Origin: Cytauxzoon felis
Lineage: Eukaryota; Apicomplexa; Aconoidasida; Piroplasmida; Theileriidae
Direction: 5' to 3'
DNA: 64,000 nucleotides
Assembly: GCA_020283715.1 (NCBI GenBank)
Contig: JAIQCW010000079.1
Location: forward strand, 61,563-125,562
The position numbers and the translations under genes are program-made. Under the pieces are notes generated by a model, which had not been told where the DNA came from, searched no databases, and saw only the letters and a list, made by a program, of their open reading frames with translations. Shown here piece after piece: positions 1-9,960 of this stretch (its first letter is position 1; each line of letters begins with the position of its first letter).

Positions 1-405
1 TACATGCCTAAGTCATATAGAAAATATGATTATAGGTGTTACAAAGGTTGGTTTATTACTATATATTATTCATCTAATTATTTTTAATAGAAATTTCAAT
101 ATAAAATGCGCTTAGTACATGCACATTTCCCTATTAATTCTAATATTACTGATGATGGGAAAGTTGTAGAGATTAGGAATTTCTTAGGTGAACGTCGTGT
201 AAGAGTAATAAGAGCATTACCTGGTGTCAAGGTTGAGAAATCTGAAACAGTTAAAGATGAATTAATATTAACAGGTGTCGATGTAGAAAGTGTTTCAAGA
301 TCAGCAGCATTAATAAGACAATCATCTGTTGTTAGGAACAAAGATATAAGACAATTCCTAGATGGTATTTATGTCAGTGAAAAAGGTGTAGTAGATGATA
401 ACTAA
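1..405 (+). CDS. RPL9: Ribosomal protein L9 (uL6), 3' portion
   Basis: This is the C-terminal part of the large-subunit ribosomal protein uL6/L9, which binds 28S rRNA near the GTPase-associated centre. Two exons are visible: one entering the window and ending at 46, and one at 91-405, separated by a 44-nt GT-AG intron. Joining them gives the family sequence around HIENMI, then [39 protein letters not shown] and the terminal YVSEKG. Roughly the first 75 residues lie upstream of the window. The identification rests on recognising these conserved blocks and is firm. The 5' end is cut by the window edge, not by damage. Confidence 0.95.
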
Positions 406-472
406 ATTAAATTATATTATAAATTATATTATATATATTATTTTCAAGTGAAAATTGAACCAAAACCAGGAT

Positions 473-2062
473 CTAAGAAATTAATTGTTGTAAAAGTTCC
501 AACTTACCAGCATATATACGACATATCTTAGATGTTACCTTAACCTAGAAAATTATATAATCATCATCCCATTAAACTCACCACCTCCCATACACTTGAA
601 GTCGCCTTGAATAATTTACTAAATACAGGATATGGTATACGACATGTATACTATAAATATTATAATATATCATCCACTAGATGTCCAATCCAACTCTTTT
701 CATCCTGCCGTCAGCTCTCCACCTGAGGTTACAACCACTGTTCCACTCGCCGTGGAGGCCTCTTCTAATTACTTCCCCCTTCGCTTCCCTGAGATCAGCT
801 GCGGGTTCCACTCGAGGTCCAGTACTATTCTTCATTCCATCTACACCTTCATCATCGCCACGATCTCTGGGAGTGGCTTTACTCTTTAGAGATAGGTAAT
901 TGGAAGGGCTGTCTGCAAGACTAACCTCAGGTGGAACGCCTAGTGGAAGAAGAGTAAGATTGGATCTCGAGTGGAAGAGAAGGTGGTGAGGACGTAACCT
1001 CAGGTGGAAAAGAGTATGAGAATTGATGGGTTATATTCTTGTGATCAACATACTGGAAAATTTTTGAGGAAGCACAGATGTACGGGTCCTACGAATATAC
1101 ATCCGCATAGTACAGCGAACATGTTCCCTAATACATGTACCATAGTAGCAAATATATCATATCCAAATTGAACACCACCTCTTATGTAAGTACATAAATT
1201 AATAAGCATCTCTAAACGATCACAACTTGCTTGTGTATTACAAGGTGTATCAGTAGTCAAATCCAATTGATCAAAAATAGTTTTAATCTCAGTAAAACGT
1301 TGCATGTTTGGCTTTATATATTCATTATTAACCTCTTCAAACTATAATGGGAACAATAAAGACCGACCTCAGTATATCAACACACCTTTTGAAACTGATC
1401 CTTTACCAACAAAATCAAAATTCTAGCCATTTTTAATTCATTTGATGATATCTAAATGAAAAATGAAGTATAAACGCTCATAGAGCACGAAAATTTTTGT
1501 TAATCATACCGTATTATCAGTCAATTTCTTGTAATCTTCCATGTAATCTTCATTGAAATTTTCATTCAGGTGATCATTCATAGATGTATCTATTAAATCC
1601 TCCTCTATATAATCACCATCCTTATATCTGAGGTGTATGTGTGATTTGAATAGGGAATAAACTCACTTCTCTTTAAACTCCTTAATCATATTCCTGAAAA
1701 TTATGAATGTTTTGGATGAATTTTTTAAAGTACCTAAAATATGTAACTTCACGATCTATAGATATGATATAAACCTATGATTATGCATCAACATACCTCC
1801 ATATTTACTCTTCAGTATAAACTCAACACGTCTAATGTCTAAAGGAGAAAATGTTAATTAAAATTGAAATGTGTAGATTATAATTACATTCAGGATCTAA
1901 AATAGACTCTGGGTGATATGTTAGCCCATTATAATCTTTCTTGTATGTATTATACAACTCATTAAATAACTTGTCCGAGAGCAGACTTGTAACATTCTCA
2001 CAGGATGTATATGCGATATAATTAATAAATATTACAATAGACAATAATATTAAATTAAACAT
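473..2062 (-). CDS. Predicted secreted protein of unknown function, nine exons
   Basis: I do not recognise the family. The model starts at 2062 with a hydrophobic signal peptide (MFNLILLSIVIFINYIAYTS). Exons in order are 2062-1888, 1838-1797, 1755-1734, 1693-1667, 1627-1510, 1451-1386, 1341-1054, 605-582 and 544-473, with GT-AG boundaries and no frame break, giving about 277 residues. The middle is acidic. The part near residue 190 has spaced cysteines (PCNTQASCDRLEML, then LINLCTYIRGG), followed by a hydrophobic stretch (MFAVLCGCIFVGPVHL). All introns are 34-59 nt except the seventh (606-1053), which carries a PMR repeat. Likely role: a secreted or surface parasite protein (inference from the signal peptide only). 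Confidence 0.7.
674..1010 (-). repeat. PMR modular repeat in intron 7 of the secreted-protein gene
   Basis: The repeat has T ends at both sides, two X variants, the C module, P, and S with its 3' GATCGTGGC. Its S module is in the same orientation as the host gene. It is flanked by ordinary AT-rich intron sequence, so it lies inside the intron and does not define its ends. Confidence 0.9.
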
Positions 2063-2194
2063 TACTTAATTAATTCATATATATATTCAATAAAATATAC
2101 GGAAATCCAAAAGATGGTGTGTAGAATAGGGGTAGGTAAAACGACATCAGCAAAAGGTAATGACGTAAACCAAATAATAACACATATGTAAATA

Positions 2195-2620
2195 TTAAAA
2201 TATTAACTCTAATTGTTTTTTTTCAGCAGCTAATGATAGCAACGCTAGATCATTCTGTACCTTCCAGTTCTTATAGTCCCTAGGTCTTGAAGGGTTATAA
2301 AATGCCCTGGAATCCGAGCTGGATGAAGTCTTGTAAAATTGTTCCGTGGTAAACATTTCCTTATCCGTCTGTATAATGAAATTAAATGGGTTAAAACAAT
2401 TGATGAGTTAAATTTGCAATAGAAACATGACAAATACACAATAAAAACTAACCTGCCTAATGTACTGATATAAAAATAGCGGCGGAAAAAAGACCCACGA
2501 TTTACGGCAAAGGATACCTAATTTAATGGCGCGTTCCTTGGTAATCTCACTGGCTGTTTTATATCTCAATAGACGAATGGGCATAGTTGCGATATTTTTT
2601 AACGCACTGAAGAAGCTCAT
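2195..2620 (-). CDS. Small conserved-looking protein, unknown function
   Basis: Two exons (2620-2453 and 2368-2195) joined across an 84-nt GT-AG intron give 113 residues. The N-terminal half is basic with one hydrophobic patch (WVFFPPLFLYQYI). The C-terminal half is polar (YNPSRPRDYKNWKVQNDLAL) and ends in a short helix-like tail. There is no signal peptide. I cannot name a family. It could be a mitochondrial or small membrane-associated protein, but nothing seen here decides this. It is transcribed away from the gene at 2931, with a 310-nt divergent region between them. Confidence 0.55.
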
Positions 2621-2930
2621 TTTTACATTAAATAATTTAAATTTAATGATATAATGGATTAGGTTATAAATATAAAAGAATGAGACAGTTGTGATGGTAG
2701 CTATGATAAGGACGATGTGGGATTTAGAATTACAAGACTCTATAGTATAGTACCATATTTATATAAATTTAGGTATATATTTTATCAAAAAATAACACAG
2801 AAGTCCTTATTTTAGCTGAAATTTTTATAATTTCATATGGGGGTTCATATGTTATTATAATGGAATGTGTAAGGGGTGTACATTTAGCTGTTACAGGTGT
2901 ATATAATGACTGTTTATGGTTGTAATATAA
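2621..2930. promoter_or_regulatory. Divergent intergenic region
   Basis: 310 nt between two divergently transcribed genes, probably holding both promoters. It is AT-rich with short runs such as AATTTTTATAATTTCATATG. No repeat, RNA gene or coding segment was seen. Confidence 0.4.
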
Positions 2931-4207
2931 ATGGAGGGGTATGTATCGGATCTAACGACTGATTTATTGGAGCGTACTCATAGATATTTGAATGCTGCAG
3001 AATTAGTTAGTTTTATATTACCATTACCATTTAATGACGATACTATATTGGATAAGAGGTCTTTATTAATAAAGATGCTCTCTAATGTATCATGTATACC
3101 AAAGGAACAGATGTATAAGATAGTAAGGAATTTACATTGTGGTAATAAATCAATTGAATCTGATCATTCATCATTTACTAGGGCTTATGATTCCACATAT
3201 CTTTTAGGTAAAGGTCAAAGAATGACTAAAAATACAAATTCCAATGTTCGTGGAATTAGAAGTGCTCTTAGATTATCTACTACTTCTACGAATCATAATT
3301 TAATATCGGAACTGTCTAGTATTCATACTAGTGAAACAATCGCAAATAAATTACTACAGGTTTGTTTACTATGGAGTTTATACTATATCCAATATCCTCT
3401 AACTCATATTTCATTTCACTTACCTATCATCATTACATTATGGATATGAACATCACCTCTAACTTTTATAATTGTCCTCCAAATACTTCGTGACTTTATC
3501 CTATCCTCATAATCCTCAATCCATTCTAGAGGAAATCAAGTTAATAATTTCAATTGTTAATTTGGCTTGAAAATTTTTGTACATTTATCATCCTCGATAT
3601 AATTTTATAATAACTACAGGTGATTAATGACATGTCTAATCCATCAATAGTGGGTTTCGTAATGATAATAGGTCATAAAAAAGTACGTAATAGACGTAAT
3701 TTAAATGTAGAAGAGAATATACCATTTATACCATTAGCTGGTGGTATGGTAGAATTATTAGACCCAGAAGAGCATTGTATAAGATCTGTATGGTGTGATC
3801 CAAATTTACCATCGAATATAGAATCTGATTTTATAAAAATATTAATATTACGTATATTAGGTCATGCATTTGATTATGGATATCCTGGTTGTAATACACC
3901 ACAACGTTTAAAACATATTTCCGTACTTAATGTACATGGGATATTATTCCCAAAATCTGTTTACACATTTCTTATTGATACACTCAAATTTGGTAAACAT
4001 TTCGAAACTGGTGATAATGGTGGATCACATGAAGATTCTGCATCTAATCCATGTAGATGTTTTAAATTAGCAAATTCCAATGATTCTGAACTTTTTTGGG
4101 GCATTTCTGAATCTAGATTACGTAGTATATATAATAACATAAAATCTAAAATACCAAACTTACCTACAGATGATGCAATTAGAGCATACAATTGTATGTC
4201 TTATTAA
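2931..4207 (+). CDS. Unknown protein, two exons
   Basis: Exon 1 is 2931-3359 and exon 2 is 3620-4207, in phase 0 on both sides, giving 338 residues. Exon 1 encodes a helical N-terminus (LTTDLLERTHRYLNAAELVS) and a Ser/Thr-rich linker. Exon 2 encodes a compact domain with HGILFPKSVYTFLIDTL and conserved-looking PGCNTPQRLKHISVL. No signal peptide or membrane span is seen. The intron is 260 nt, well above the usual size here, yet carries no PMR. I do not recognise the family. Confidence 0.6.
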
Positions 4208-5959
4208 TGTCATTAATACAATTATACATTATATAAACATAATACCATCTACTATATACAATAAATTACATACAAGAGAAATTTTTTATATTATATTTCC
4301 ATTTATATATAATATAAAGTCTTATATATTTTAGTTTATTAAATTAGTTTACATTTAAATATTAGATATATATACAACTAGAAGACATAATACAGTGTAG
4401 GGTTTATTATATTTATAGAATTCAATAGAGATTTCATGCGTGCTGAATGGTGGTATATAATTAGTCATTGTATAGATAATTAGTATTACAAGTAAAAATA
4501 TTATTAATTATATAATTATTTAACATATATATACAATAAATAGCTTATATAATTATAATGTATTGTATATCTTGTTCTAGAATAGTTAGAATTCCTAATT
4601 GTATTATAAATTATGTAAATATAAATAATTAATTTTATGGGTATAAATATGGATGAAATTTTATTAAAATTTATATTTGGATATTTTATAGCATATTGAT
4701 ATCTATAATAACATTTCAAATATCATATGTCTAATTATTGTTTGTTATATTGTAGATTCCTATATTATAGGTATATAAACCCCCATATATTATCTAGTAG
4801 TTTTCAGTATAATTTTTTTTTAATTATATAATCCATACATGTTTATATAATATGTATAAATTTAGTGTAGGTCTTTGATTGCATAGGAAGATTGTCTTTT
4901 AAAGACATGCAATATAATTTACCAAAATTCTACCCACATTATGGGTAATTAGTTTAAATTAATTTCAATAATTATATTGCGTAAAAAAATTTTTTAAAAT
5001 GACTTAATTTACATATTTTAATGAGAATATATAGACGATTGTCTAATTTATATTAACATTATAACTTTTACTTCATTTAATTTACAAACTTGTAATTTAT
5101 TATAATTCATGACGATAATTTGTAGAATATTGATAAATTGTATTGAATTAATTACAAATACAAATTATTAGATGGGATAAAGTATAGAATATTATAAAAT
5201 TTCTAATAATGTAGTATATAATTTAAAGATGTTGTAATGGTGGATATAAATGATAGTATTCTGAAATTAATATTTGAACATGTACACATTTTAGAATATT
5301 TATGTAATAGTGATGATTATAATAATGGAAATATAAATATTATTATAGACATGTTATATAGATTGGAGTTTGATTTAAATTTTGAATTGTTTTCATTAAA
5401 TTGGGTAGTATGGGATAATTGATAAAATAATGGAATTTATACCTATACTTTAAAATTATAATAGAAATGACTTTGATAATATATATAAAGGACGAATTTA
5501 TAAATGATAATGATTGAAATGTTGAATTTAACACGACTTTAAATATAATTATAATCCTCTAAACATGATAATAAATGATTTAAAAAAATTGTTTATATTT
5601 CATGTAATGATATAAAAGTAGGATACGAGATGTAAAGGTATATAAAATAATTATTAACATATAGAAATTGTAAAGTTTTAAAATATTAAAAGTTTCAAAG
5701 TGATGATGTTAAAATCTTGAATGATATTATAAAGATTTATAAATTTTCATTTATTGAAATTTTAATAATAAAACAAATTATTAATTGAATTTCTTTAACA
5801 ATTTAAATTGAAGATGTAAATATAAATTAATATCCCATGTAATGAATTATAGAAGGAAGAGGAAGGTGGAAGGGGGAGGGGAGGGAAGAGAAGGGGGTGT
5901 AATAAAAAAATAATATGATACACCTTCCAATAATTCTAATATCCAATAACTTCTATAAA
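4208..5959. other. AT-rich intergenic region between convergent genes
   Basis: About 1.75 kb of mostly A+T with short homopolymers. A 61-codon frame at 5237-5422 has no recognisable features and the same composition as its surroundings, so I do not call it a gene. The only distinct object is the polypurine G-run tract near the right end, listed separately. Confidence 0.5.
5872..5897 (+). other. G-quadruplex-forming motif in a polypurine tract
   Basis: Within a nearly pure purine stretch (about 5851-5897) there are four G runs of 5, 4, 3 and 5 separated by loops of 1, 1 and 7 nt. This fits the classical intramolecular G-quadruplex pattern. It stands out in an otherwise roughly 80% AT region. 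It lies 63-88 nt beyond the stop codon of the CCCH gene, on the opposite strand to that gene. Confidence 0.6.
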
Positions 5960-6598
5960 TTACAATGAAAATTTATCAAGTTTAATTTGCATAAATGATG
6001 TATTTTGTTCATGATTATAATTAAATCTTAAATTCATTGAATTATTTTTATATAATTCTAGTGTAGGTGTACTAGTATTAGTTTCAGGTGTATCATCAGA
6101 ATATAAAATATTATTTAATTCATTACATAAATGTGAAAGTGGTGTATTAATATCATAATTATCATATGGATTATCTCTATTTTTAATCATTGATATAATT
6201 TTTTTACAAATATCATTATTAAATTCATAATTTGATAATATAATTTCCATATTATCATCCCATAAATTCCATTTTCTTTTCCATTCTAACCATTTTAAAT
6301 AAGAATCTGTTTTATCATTATTATTATGATAGAATGCACATCTAGTAGAAAAACTACATATATTTAATAAAGACATTTTACATTTTTTTGATTTATGTAA
6401 TATAGGATGAAATATAACCTCAAGCTTAGTATGACTAAATGGACATAATCCATTATTACATTGCCTACCTAGAGGACATTCTATTGGTACATAAAAATAG
6501 TCTAATGGATTACGTCTTTTAAATTTATTTGATAAAAATGGATGTATTTTTTTAGGTAAAAATGATTTATTAACTGGTGTATCATCTATCTCTTTCAT
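5960..6598 (-). CDS. CCCH-type zinc-finger protein
   Basis: A single-exon 212-residue protein with two tandem CCCH fingers. The first is CPLGRQCNNGLCPFSH (C-x5-C-x4-C-x3-H, residues about 40-55). The second is CKMSLLNICSFSTRCAFYH (C-x8-C-x5-C-x3-H if counted from the first Cys, residues about 73-91). Spacing resembles the Unkempt/plant-like C3H group. Such proteins bind single-stranded RNA, usually to control mRNA stability or translation. The C-terminal half is Asn-rich and acidic with no further domain. The fingers are read directly; the RNA-binding role is family knowledge. The gene is PMR-free. Confidence 0.8.
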   Translation of the reverse strand: MKEIDDTPVNKSFLPKKIHPFLSNKFKRRNPLDYFYVPIECPLGRQCNNGLCPFSHTKLEVIFHPILHKSKKCKMSLLNICSFSTRCAFYHNNNDKTDSYLKWLEWKRKWNLWDDNMEIILSNYEFNNDICKKIISMIKNRDNPYDNYDINTPLSHLCNELNNILYSDDTPETNTSTPTLELYKNNSMNLRFNYNHEQNTSFMQIKLDKFSL

Positions 6599-7394
6599 AT
6601 TAAAGAATCTTTTATATCTTGTTTTATAATAAAATAGAAAATGTAATCAAAGGAGGAGTAAAATTTTTTTTTCAAAACATAAAATGATTATTTTATAATC
6701 GTTTAAAAAAAATTTTACATTATCCAAATATAATTATTCCCATTATTATTTCATTTAAAATATTAATGGTGTTGATGGATATCATCATCAACAACGACAA
6801 CAACAACAATTATAATAATAATATTATAAATTATAACTTTAATTAAATAAATTTGGTATATATTACTATTATAATGTTACCAAATCTTTTAAAAAACAAA
6901 TATACATTACAATAATTTCTAAATTATAATTTAATATGGTGGATAATTTACACCACAACTTTTAATATTATTGGACAAGAATTATAGAGGAGAATGAAAT
7001 TTATGGTTGATAATAGAATAAATAAATTATATAAACATCATTTATATTATAGATGCTAGTTAATGGAATGACGATTTATAATTTTAATAATTTCATTTAT
7101 ACATTTATACATACAGACATACATTCAATCGTCTAAATAATTTTCCTTCAAGACATCAAGTAATAAAATTATAATGATAAATCAACATTATATTTCATAC
7201 ATGAACAATATTAATGACATTTAATTACTACATGGAGCACAATAACTATTTATATAATACTACTAGTAATGAAATTAAATAATTTATAATTATAATAAAC
7301 ATTTATATAAATTAAATGAATAATTGTACTTGTAAATTTTATATTTAATATAATTTCAATTATTATATTCAATTGATATAAATTATTTAATAAA
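6599..7394. other. AT-rich intergenic region
   Basis: About 800 nt upstream of the CCCH gene and downstream of the repeat-rich gene at 7395-9863. It contains a short CAACAA-type run at 6788-6809 followed by AAT repeats. No gene, RNA or PMR copy seen. Confidence 0.5.
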
Positions 7395-9863
7395 TTATAA
7401 TGATATCATCGATTTTTTATTTATCCTCTCTAATATATAATTTATATCATATCTTCTCTCATACATATTCATTATTATCAACCATTTTAAATCATACCAT
7501 AACTTGTCCATTGATACCTTACCCATACCATTATAACTACTAGATGAAATAGAATTGGTCTTATGATAATCATCATTATCTAATGATGAATTCGATATAT
7601 AATAATTATCTTTAGAATTTTCCAATACATTTTTACTACCAATATTGATGTCAGATGATCGAATTGATGATGGAATACCTATACCCAATGTTGTAGTAGA
7701 TGATAGATTTGTAGTATCAATGTCAGTATATACATGAAATATATCTTTTCTATTATATGGAACTTCTACATTTGATGTTGTCTTGCAGACAGCTCTTCCA
7801 CCTGAGGTCGTCTTGCAGACAGCTTCTCTATTTACTTCCCCCTTCGCTTCCCTGAGATCAGCTACGGGTACCACCTGAGGTCCAGTAGTATTATTCATTC
7901 CACTCGCCGTTCCACCCGAGGTTAGAATCCTGCCGTCAGCTCTTCCATTTATTTCCCCTTCCAGCTCCCGTAGATCGCTTCCAGGTAGTCCACTTGAGGT
8001 TACATCCAACAGATCCTTAGCACCATCTTCCATCATTCCCATGATGGATGATCCATCACTAACTTCATCACCACCACGATCTCTGGGAGTGGCTTTACTC
8101 TTTAGAGATAGGTAAATGGAAGAAGGCTCCACGGCGAGTGGAACAGAGGTTGTAACCTCAGGTGGAGAGCTCTCTGCAAGAGAAGGAGAGTTGATGGTAG
8201 GACGAAATGAGGTGGATTGGACTTTGTGTGGATTGTGTATGAGTAGATGTTGATACATTGTTATGAATTGTTTTTTGATGTTATGATTGGGTTCCCATTG
8301 TGAGAATTTATAGAGTGCTTCTTCAGTTAATTCAATAAGTTCATCATTTGTAGCATTATTTAAATCATTAATAGTAAATTTTCTTTTAGTTAAATATTTC
8401 ATTAAAATAATTATCCTTTTCATTATATTTGTATTACAAGAAATTTTATATAAACCTTTACCTATTAATTCTTCAGAATTAAATTTATTTTTATAACCCT
8501 CTATTCTCATTACTTCTAATAATAAATTTCTATTCTTAATCAATGATTTATCATATGGTACTTTATTTAAATATCTCAATATACTTTTCAATTGATCATT
8601 ATCCATAACCTTAACATCACTCTCCCATAATATCATGTCATCCAATAATTTTATACACCATTCATCATTACCATCATTAACCTTAATATCACGAATAACA
8701 CTCGACGTTCCACCCGAGGTTACAATCCTGCCGTCAGCTTCTCCATTTACTTCCCCTTCCAGCTCCCGTAGATCGCTTCCAGGTATTCCACTTCCACTTG
8801 AGGTTACATCCAATACATCCTTAGCACCATCTTCCATCATTCCCATGATGGATGATCCATCAGTACCTTCACCACTACCCTCACCACGATCTCCGGGAGT
8901 GGTTCTACTCTTTAGAGATAGGTAATTGGAAGAGCTGACGGCAGGACTAACCTCAGGTGGAGAATTATGGGGATTATCATGGGGCAATTCTACATTATGG
9001 TGTTTATTATCCAGCTCATGGGGTTGTTTATCATTATAGTGTTTTTTATCCCTACATTCCCCACAAACCTCACATCCGCCACGATCTCTGGGAGTGGTTT
9101 TACTCTTTAGAGATAGGTAATTGGAAGAAGCCTCCACGGCGAGTGGAACAGGGGTTGTAACCTCAGGTGGAGGGGCTCCACGCCGAGTGGGAAAAGAGTT
9201 GGATAGCTCATGATCAATTCCATTGAAATCCATGAGATGATCAATGGGGTTTAATTTATAAGTATCATAGGTATTTTCATCATCATTAACGATAATATCT
9301 CTATCGAAGTCATGGAATTTTACATTATTTTCATCGTCATTGAAAAATTTTGTCCTTAATTCATCAAATGTTAAATTATTTTCAGGTTCAGCTTCTTTAA
9401 ATGTCAATGTTTTATTATCATCAACTTCATCTTTAATAGGATCCATTCTTATACCCGTCCTATAATTACCAGCCATATCAACCTTACCCATAACAATATT
9501 ATCAACATCAACCGATTTCATACCTATACAATTATCCCTCATACCCCAAGAAGAATCATCATTATTTACAGATAATGGATCCACACCCGATGTCATGACC
9601 TTATCTTCCTCTTGTAGAGAGCTTTCCACCTGAGGTACAGTACTACTCTTCATTCCATCACTAACTTCACCTTCCTTTCCACTCGCCGTGGTGGCTTTCT
9701 TATTTACTTCCCCTTCCAGCTCCCGTAGATCGCTTCCAGGTATTCCACTTCCACTTGAGGTTACATCCAATACATCCTTAGCACCATCTCCACCTTCATC
9801 ATTGCCACGATCTCCGGGAGTGGCATTACCCTTCAGGGATAGGTAATTAGAAGAAGGCTCCAC
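7395..9863 (-). CDS. Repeat-rich protein of unknown function with translated PMR copies
   Basis: A continuous 822-codon frame. The frame stays open upstream of 9863 through another repeat to about 9970 without an ATG, so the 5' end is unresolved. It may start at an internal ATG, or it may be a spliced continuation of the RRM gene at 9961-11658. Non-repeat segments are acidic and Asn/Asp-rich (near residues 95-230), a helical domain at about 395-540 (WCIKLLDDMILWESDVK, then LTKRKFTINDLNNATNDELI), and a C-terminal helical segment ending in YDINYILERINKK. Between them lie PMR-encoded stretches such as [15 protein letters not shown] and [18 protein letters not shown] do not recognise the unique domains. 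All repeat copies are translated in one frame. Confidence 0.6.
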   Translation of the reverse strand: MEPSSNYLSLKGNATPGDRGNDEGGDGAKDVLDVTSSGSGIPGSDLRELEGEVNKKATTASGKEGEVSDGMKSSTVPQVESSLQEEDKVMTSGVDPLSVNNDDSSWGMRDNCIGMKSVDVDNIVMGKVDMAGNYRTGIRMDPIKDEVDDNKTLTFKEAEPENNLTFDELRTKFFNDDENNVKFHDFDRDIIVNDDENTYDTYKLNPIDHLMDFNGIDHELSNSFPTRRGAPPPEVTTPVPLAVEASSNYLSLKSKTTPRDRGGCEVCGECRDKKHYNDKQPHELDNKHHNVELPHDNPHNSPPEVSPAVSSSNYLSLKSRTTPGDRGEGSGEGTDGSSIMGMMEDGAKDVLDVTSSGSGIPGSDLRELEGEVNGEADGRIVTSGGTSSVIRDIKVNDGNDEWCIKLLDDMILWESDVKVMDNDQLKSILRYLNKVPYDKSLIKNRNLLLEVMRIEGYKNKFNSEELIGKGLYKISCNTNIMKRIIILMKYLTKRKFTINDLNNATNDELIELTEEALYKFSQWEPNHNIKKQFITMYQHLLIHNPHKVQSTSFRPTINSPSLAESSPPEVTTSVPLAVEPSSIYLSLKSKATPRDRGGDEVSDGSSIMGMMEDGAKDLLDVTSSGLPGSDLRELEGEINGRADGRILTSGGTASGMNNTTGPQVVPVADLREAKGEVNREAVCKTTSGGRAVCKTTSNVEVPYNRKDIFHVYTDIDTTNLSSTTTLGIGIPSSIRSSDINIGSKNVLENSKDNYYISNSSLDNDDYHKTNSISSSSYNGMGKVSMDKLWYDLKWLIIMNMYERRYDINYILERINKKSMISL
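7780..8223 (-). repeat. PMR repeat, translated copy in the 7395-9863 frame
   Basis: Carries two X modules, P (both variants), D and S, with T ends. Read on the minus strand it encodes PPEVTTSVPLAVEPSS and the D peptide. No stop codon in the host frame. Confidence 0.9.
8702..8962 (-). repeat. PMR repeat, translated copy in the 7395-9863 frame
   Basis: T end, X, P (CGCTTCCAGGT variant), D, S, X and inverted T. Sense with the host frame. Just beyond it (about 8965-9060) is an extra module encoding DKKHYN, also found near 58140 and 60220. Confidence 0.9.
9076..9206 (-). repeat. PMR repeat, short translated copy
   Basis: A shorter copy with S, C and T modules only, in sense with the 7395-9863 frame. 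Confidence 0.85.
9493..9636 (-). repeat. 144-nt coding segment duplicated at 23188-23331
   Basis: Encodes part of the 7395-9863 protein (SLQEEDKVMTSGVDPLSVN and onward). An almost identical copy, with about three mismatches in 144 nt, sits at 23188-23331 next to another PMR. In both places the segment ends at a T module (CCACCTGAGGT). Confidence 0.9.
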
Positions 9864-9949
9864 GCCGAGTGGAACAGAGGTTGTAACCTCAGGTGGAGAG
9901 CTAACGGCAGGATGGACCTCAGGTGGAGATTTGAATTGGACTTTGTGTG
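9625..9949 (-). repeat. PMR repeat at the 5' end of the 7395-9863 frame
   Basis: T, C, P (CGCTTCCAGGT variant), part of D, S, C, X and several T modules. It spans the unclear boundary between this frame and the upstream RRM gene. Confidence 0.85.
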
Positions 9950-9960
9950 GAGTGTTTGAA

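Noticed and set aside
674..1010. PMR as an LTR or classical DNA transposon
   Set aside because: No long terminal repeats, no element-encoded enzyme, no clear target-site duplication at any of the copies inspected.
5237..5422. A 61-codon plus-strand frame
   Set aside because: Same AT-rich composition as the surroundings, no domain, signal or neighbouring exon that joins to it.
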